This document shows positions 38,418-42,595 of a stretch of 42,595 bases of DNA, piece by piece. Below the pieces are notes generated by a model, which was not told the origin of the DNA, ran no database searches, and was given only the letters and a program-made list of their open reading frames with translations. Every line of letters starts with the position of its first letter. Position 1 is the first letter of the stretch. A program made the position numbers and the translations under genes. The stretch spans positions 1 to 42,595 of the forward strand of contig NZ_CAJXWY010000038.1 of NCBI RefSeq assembly GCF_913062725.1, given 5' to 3'. The stretch comes from an uncultured Thiohalocapsa sp. (GTDB taxonomy: Bacteria > Pseudomonadota > Gammaproteobacteria > Chromatiales > Chromatiaceae).

Positions 38418-39527
38418 ATGGCCCGCCATCGTCCGGCGCACCTGGTCATTGCGGCAACCGCCCACGGCTACGGCCATGTGACACAAGTGGCGGCCGTCGC
38501 CCACGGTCTGCGCCGTCGTGACCCGCACTTGCGCATCACACTCGCCGCCAGCGTGGACCCCGGCTTCGCGCGCGAGCGCATGCCGCCGGGCACCACATGG
38601 CTGGACCGCGCCCTCGACGTGGCGCTGCCCATGGACGGGCCGCTCAAGGTCGAATGGGAGGCGGGACTCACGACCTATGCCGCATTCGACGCCGATCATG
38701 CGGCGCACCTCGCCGCCCAGCGCGCCTGGCTCGCCGGCTTGGCGCCGGATTTGGTGCTCGCCGACATCCCGTGGCTGCCGTTGGCCGCAGCCCGGGCGCT
38801 CGGCATACCCGCCGTCGCACTCTGCTCCCTGAGCTGGCTCGATATTCTGGCGGAGAGTCCGGTGGGCGCGAAGCTGCCGGCGTCTTTGGTGCGGCACATG
38901 CGCGATGCCTATGGCGGTGCCGAGCTGTTCCTGCGCCCCGCGCCCTCCATGCCCATGTCGTGGCTGCCGAACGGCCGGGACGTTGGCCCCATCGCCGATG
39001 TGCGCCCGCGGGATCCGGCCGCATTGCGCCAGCGTCTCGGCGTTGCTGCAGACACCCGGCTGGTGCTGGTGCAGTTCGGGGGCGCCGGCTCCGTCATGCC
39101 GTCCGCGGATCTGTCCCTGCCGCCGAAGACGCTGCTGTTGACGCCGGTGCCACAGCTCGCCGAGCGCCTGGGTGCGGTGCTGATCGGCCCCACCGCGGGC
39201 CCGGGCGGTTTGGCGGTGGCGGATGTGCTCGCCTGCTCTGACGCCGTCATCACCAAGCCCGGCTACGGGACTTTCGCCGAGGCGGCCTGCCATGGCGTGC
39301 CGGTGCTCTCGGTGCCGCGTGGCGATTGGCCGGAGGAGCCCCACTTGGATGTCTGGCTGGCGCGTCAGGTGCCGTATCGAAGCGTGCCGCCGGCGACACT
39401 CGCCGCGGGGCACATCGCCGAGCCGCTGAGCGAGCTGTTCGCCGCCGGCCCGGTGGCGCCGGTGCCCGCCACGGGTATCGCCGAGACGGTGGAACTGCTC
39501 TGGCCCTGGCTGGCGCGCGGCGCCTGA
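38418..39527 (+). CDS. GT-B fold glycosyltransferase-like protein
   Basis: A 369-residue protein resembling MurG/UGT-type (GT28/GT1) transferases. The N-terminal strand-loop is HLVIAATAHGYGHVTQ (glycine/histidine-rich). The C-terminal half has VLVQFGGAGS and SDAVITKPGYGTFAEAACHGVPVLSVPR, the nucleotide-sugar binding region. No signal or transmembrane helix is evident. The chosen ATG puts the first strand at residue 8 as usual; a GTG at 38373 would add 15 residues. The acceptor is unknown; predicted cytoplasmic. It follows rpsT on the same strand but is probably transcribed separately. Confidence 0.85.
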   Translation: MARHRPAHLVIAATAHGYGHVTQVAAVAHGLRRRDPHLRITLAASVDPGFARERMPPGTTWLDRALDVALPMDGPLKVEWEAGLTTYAAFDADHAAHLAAQRAWLAGLAPDLVLADIPWLPLAAARALGIPAVALCSLSWLDILAESPVGAKLPASLVRHMRDAYGGAELFLRPAPSMPMSWLPNGRDVGPIADVRPRDPAALRQRLGVAADTRLVLVQFGGAGSVMPSADLSLPPKTLLLTPVPQLAERLGAVLIGPTAGPGGLAVADVLACSDAVITKPGYGTFAEAACHGVPVLSVPRGDWPEEPHLDVWLARQVPYRSVPPATLAAGHIAEPLSELFAAGPVAPVPATGIAETVELLWPWLARGA

Positions 39528-39713
39528 GGCCGCCCCGGGCGGCGAAGCGCAGGGGCACCCCACGGCGCTGTTGCGCAGTGCCGCCACAAGGCCGGGGCCT
39601 CGGCTGCCGGCACGGCACACACCGACCCGCGTGCGGGCGCCGAGACCGAGCGCGTCGGCGCGGCGCGCAACCGCCGCCAGTGGCTGCAGACACACGATGA
39701 TCCGAGCCGACCG

Positions 39714-40334
39714 ATGACCGACGATCTCCACATCACGCGCCTCTCGGGCTCAGCGCTCGAGGGCGTGATCGCGGACCTCGCGCAGCTGCGCATCCGCGTC
39801 TTTCGCGACTATCCCTACCTCTACGACGGCGACGCCGACTACGAGGCCAAGTACCTCGCCACCTACGCCCGCGCCCGCGGCGGCGTCGTGGTGCTGGTGC
39901 GCGACGGCGGACGCATCGTCGGCGCCTCCACCGCCCTGCCGTTGACGGAGGAGACCGATGAAGTCCGGGCGCCCTTCATCACCGCCGGTTACGATCCGGC
40001 GCGGGTGTTCTATCTCGGCGAGTCCGTGCTCCTGCCGGAGTACCGCGGCCGCGGCATCGGCGTGCGCTTCTTCGATGAGCGCGAGGCGCATGCGCGTGGG
40101 CTCGCTGCAGACCCGGCGAGCGGGTTCGGCCCCTTCGACTGGCTCACGTTCTGCGCCGTGGAGCGCGCGGCGGATCACCCGCGCCGACCGCCCGGCTACC
40201 AGCCGCTGGATCGCTTTTGGGCGCACCGCGGCTACACCCGGCAACCGGCGCTGCGCACCGAATTCAGCTGGCGGGAGCTCGGTGAGACCGAGGAATCGCC
40301 GAAGCCGATGGTGTTTTGGCTGAAGGCGGTTTGA
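39714..40334 (+). CDS. GNAT family N-acetyltransferase
   Basis: A 206-residue protein with the GNAT core. Motif A, LPEYRGRGIGVRFFDEREAHA, carries the acetyl-CoA pyrophosphate-binding R-G-x-G-x-G/A pattern. The N-terminal half has RIRVFRDYPYLYDGDADYEAKYL, a pattern seen in small GNAT proteins of proteobacteria. VVVLVRDGGRIVGAST forms the preceding strand. The substrate is unknown. The gap to the glycosyltransferase is 186 bp. It is convergent with the carotenoid oxygenase gene. Confidence 0.88.
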   Translation: MTDDLHITRLSGSALEGVIADLAQLRIRVFRDYPYLYDGDADYEAKYLATYARARGGVVVLVRDGGRIVGASTALPLTEETDEVRAPFITAGYDPARVFYLGESVLLPEYRGRGIGVRFFDEREAHARGLAADPASGFGPFDWLTFCAVERAADHPRRPPGYQPLDRFWAHRGYTRQPALRTEFSWRELGETEESPKPMVFWLKAV

Positions 40335-40408
40335 GCGCCCGTTGGCGCCGGTGCCGGACCTTGGCGTGCGCGCCGGGTGTAGCATCGACGCGTTAGCATC
40401 GGCGCTTG

Positions 40409-41905
40409 TCAGCCGCCGCGGGCGAGCGCCGCCCGCGGTACCCAGCACCCATGAAAGCCAATGGGCACCGCATGCGGCAGCGCTACCTCGGCCTCGATGT
40501 CCAGGGTCGCGGCACGTAGCACCACCAGGTCCGTGCGGTGTTGGTCGGCGCGGATCACCAGCGACAGCAGCCAGCCTTCATCATCGCCGTCGCCGGGCAC
40601 CAGCATGGGCTCACCGGTGAGGTCCAGGCCGAAGTCCCGGGTGGTGAGCCGGCCCGTGTCGGTGTCCAGACGCTGGATGGCCGTGAGATAGGGCGCCCGG
40701 CGCCCGGGCGGCGCGCCAACGCCGTAGAGGATGCGCTGGGGCGTGCCGAGGGGGGCCGGGGCACTGATGGGCAGCTCAAAGCCCTGGGCGTCCACATCGG
40801 CGCCCAGGCTCAGGCGTTCGCAGCGCTGCGCGGCCGGGTCCAGCACCAGGCGTTCCAGCCGTGGCATGGCGCCGTTCGGCGGGCTGCGGAACAGGTCCTC
40901 GAAGGCGTCGAAATCCGGGTAGAGCCCGTAGCGAATCACGTCCAGCACAACCCGGCCCGCGGCGTCATCGAAGGCCTGTGCGACGTGGAAGACGAAGCCG
41001 GGCGGTCCCGTGAGCACCAACGGCCGGCGGGCGCCCGGCTCCCGCGGCAGCAGCAGCGCCTGCATGGGCCGTTCGGTGGCGATCTTGAGCGATCCCACCG
41101 CGGTCTTCAGGCCGAACACCGTCTTCGGCACGTCGAAGTCCGCATGCGGCAGCAGGAAGCACAGCCATTCGCGGGTGACGGCGAAATCGTGCACGAAACT
41201 GAAGCGCCCCAGCGCGTGCTCGCGCGGCGGGTGCATGCGGCCCTGCGGGTCGATCCGGTAGAGCATGAGCCGGTTCGGCGAGCCGGAAACGAGACCGAAG
41301 TTGTAGAGATCGCCGCGCTCGTCATCCAGATGCGGATGGGCCGAGAAGGGCAGCAGCGGCGTCAGCCGGTGGGACAGGCCGCCGAAGGGATTCTTGAGCC
41401 GGCCGTCGAAGTCCTCGGGCCCGATGGTGGCGAGGGTGTGCGGGTCCAGCCGGTGCGGCGGTCCGCCCTCCCAGAGCGCCAGCAGGCGACCGCCGTGCCA
41501 GCGCACACTGGTGTTGGCGGCGTTCTTGAAGCGCATCTGGAAGCAGTTCCCCAGGATACCGCCCGGTAGGTTGGTGCCGAAGGCCCGATGCCGCATGCGC
41601 CCGGCGCGGGCTTCGTCCTGGTACTCACGGGTGCGCACGAAGCGGTTGCTGTAGCGCACGGCGCCGCGGTGGATATCCAGCTTGGTAACATGACCGTCGC
41701 CGTCGAAGGGATGGCGATAGCGCCGGCCGCCGCGCTCGAAGCGGCCCGGGCCGTTGCGCAGCAGCAAGCCATCCAGCGCCGCGGGCAGTGTGCCGTCCAC
41801 GGGCAGCGTCAGGTCGGTGTGCTCGGCTGTCACCGTGGTGGTGGCCTGCGCCAGCACGCGCAGCATGTCGGCGGTGGTGAGGTCCTGGGGCATAGCGGTT
41901 TCCAT
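40409..41905 (-). CDS. carotenoid cleavage oxygenase family protein
   Basis: Non-heme iron dioxygenase of the RPE65/CCO family that splits carotenoids or related polyenes. The 498-residue protein contains the four iron-binding His motifs: SAHPHLD (near residue 190), SFVHDFA (~240), FVFHVAQAF (~305) and PIGFHGCWV (~485, near the C-terminus). Starts at 41905 (METAMPQDL) or 41893 are both possible; GGAAA upstream of the second is the only weak Shine-Dalgarno. A YajD-like gene lies 63 bp upstream on the same strand and may be co-transcribed. The product's substrate is unknown; a carotenoid role would suit a pigmented cell. Confidence 0.93.
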   Translation of the reverse strand: METAMPQDLTTADMLRVLAQATTTVTAEHTDLTLPVDGTLPAALDGLLLRNGPGRFERGGRRYRHPFDGDGHVTKLDIHRGAVRYSNRFVRTREYQDEARAGRMRHRAFGTNLPGGILGNCFQMRFKNAANTSVRWHGGRLLALWEGGPPHRLDPHTLATIGPEDFDGRLKNPFGGLSHRLTPLLPFSAHPHLDDERGDLYNFGLVSGSPNRLMLYRIDPQGRMHPPREHALGRFSFVHDFAVTREWLCFLLPHADFDVPKTVFGLKTAVGSLKIATERPMQALLLPREPGARRPLVLTGPPGFVFHVAQAFDDAAGRVVLDVIRYGLYPDFDAFEDLFRSPPNGAMPRLERLVLDPAAQRCERLSLGADVDAQGFELPISAPAPLGTPQRILYGVGAPPGRRAPYLTAIQRLDTDTGRLTTRDFGLDLTGEPMLVPGDGDDEGWLLSLVIRADQHRTDLVVLRAATLDIEAEVALPHAVPIGFHGCWVPRAALARGG

Positions 41906-41968
41906 CTGGCGGGCATGCGGGATGCACCGGAGTCGGTCGGACGATGGTCGCGTCTGCTCCTGTCTGCC

Positions 41969-42400
41969 TCAGTCCTTGTTCAGCAGATCCGCCAGGGCGC
42001 CGAAGGGGCGATGCGTCGTGCTGCCCGCATTCGACGTCGAGCCGCCGGCGGTGTGCCCGTCCGGGTCGCGGCCCGCCGCGATGGCGGCGATGCGCTCTTC
42101 GAACTTCTGGTGCTCGTTGTCATGGCAATACAGGCACAGCAGCTCCCAATTGCTGCCGTCGGGTGGGTTGTTGTCATGGTCCATGTCCTTGTGGTGGACC
42201 GTGAGCTCGCGCAGATTACTGCGCTCGAAGCCGCGCCCGCAGCGCCCGCATACCCAGGGGTAGAGCTTCAGCGCTTGTTCGCGATAGCCGGCGGCTCGCT
42301 CGTCGCTGGCGCGGCGGGCGGAGGCCACGATGCGATCCAGCTTGGCGGTGTCGATGGCGCGGCCGGTCTTGCCATGCCGGGGGGGATTGGCGTCACTCAT
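41969..42400 (-). CDS. yajD: YajD-like HNH nuclease-fold protein
   Basis: A 143-residue protein with an HNH motif: two Cys pairs (VCGRCGRGF, LCLYCHDNEH) surround LTVHHKDMDHDNNPPDGSNW, in which HH and the following N and H make the metal/active site. An N-terminal helix and a C-terminal hydrophilic tail (GGSTSNAGS) flank it. This fits YajD-type proteins; the cellular role is not established. The gene is near the window's right end, upstream of the carotenoid oxygenase gene. Confidence 0.9.
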   Translation of the reverse strand: MSDANPPRHGKTGRAIDTAKLDRIVASARRASDERAAGYREQALKLYPWVCGRCGRGFERSNLRELTVHHKDMDHDNNPPDGSNWELLCLYCHDNEHQKFEERIAAIAAGRDPDGHTAGGSTSNAGSTTHRPFGALADLLNKD

Positions 42401-42450
42401 GGAAGCAGTCGCGGGGTTAGGATTGGGGGTCTTGAACCTGAAGTCCGGCG

Positions 42451-42595
42451 TCTAGGAGCCTGTCCGACTTAGGCTCAGGATTCGGTCTCATCCGTGTGCT
42501 ACTGCCAAAAAATATACGAATCGGTTTATTTGGGGCGAAAATTCGGGCTTTTTTCGCGAAAACGCGCGCTTTTCCCCCTCTTTCCTATCCTTTAA
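42451..42595. other. AT-rich right margin with a short dyad, possible mobile-element edge
   Basis: The composition shifts sharply to AT and homopolymer runs from about 42500. Just before it, GAGCCT-N9-AGGCTC (42458-42478) forms a dyad resembling insertion-sequence terminal repeats. No transposase frame is visible inside the window, so the call rests on composition and this dyad alone. Confidence 0.25.

Overview
The window looks like chromosomal DNA of a GC-rich gammaproteobacterium, most likely a purple sulfur bacterium (Chromatiales; family not resolvable). The main grounds are a tetraheme reaction-centre cytochrome (PufC type), a HiPIP and SoxYZ in one same-strand gene group. Menaquinone genes, a membrane pyrophosphatase, RapA and a YajD-type HNH protein fit that background. 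No reaction-centre L/M/H or bacteriochlorophyll genes are present, so phototrophy is inferred mainly from PufC and a candidate PpsR/CrtJ-type operator.

Region 1 (1-7799, all minus strand) is the most unusual part. It reads metallophosphoesterase, monoheme cytochrome c, DUF1566 lipoprotein-like secreted protein, soxY, soxZ, hip, pufC. The pufC frame stays open to the left edge and adds more than 900 residues to the normal cytochrome: Ala/Glu/Pro-rich linkers with two Trp-rich motifs, then about ten tandem copies of a 52-residue (156 bp) coiled-coil repeat. Upstream of pufC lies a TGT-N12-ACA palindrome over a possible promoter. SoxB, SoxA and SoxX are absent, and the phosphoesterase and cytochrome may do comparable jobs for SoxYZ. 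This is inference.

Region 2 (7800-18527) holds a 1.2 kb intergenic stretch with an AT-rich island, ileS, feoB and feoA, a single-domain globin, and a divergent SLC13 permease with RCK_C domains. A structured intergenic repeat follows ileS and recurs between the permease and topB. Its inner hairpin shows compensatory base changes between the copies.

Region 3 (18528-29722, minus strand) carries topB, hppA (K+-dependent signature), an unknown conserved-looking protein, menD, menF, an alpha/beta hydrolase that seems to lack its catalytic His, and a SOUL heme-binding protein. A 15/30-bp tandem repeat lies in the hydrolase leader.

Region 4 (30206-42400) is mostly housekeeping and accessory: rapA, a Tat-exported aldo/keto reductase, a DUF6064-like membrane protein, prpE, a small unknown protein, rpsT, a GT-B glycosyltransferase, a GNAT acetyltransferase, a carotenoid oxygenase and a YajD-like HNH protein. 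The last 150 bases drop in GC and may be the edge of a mobile element.
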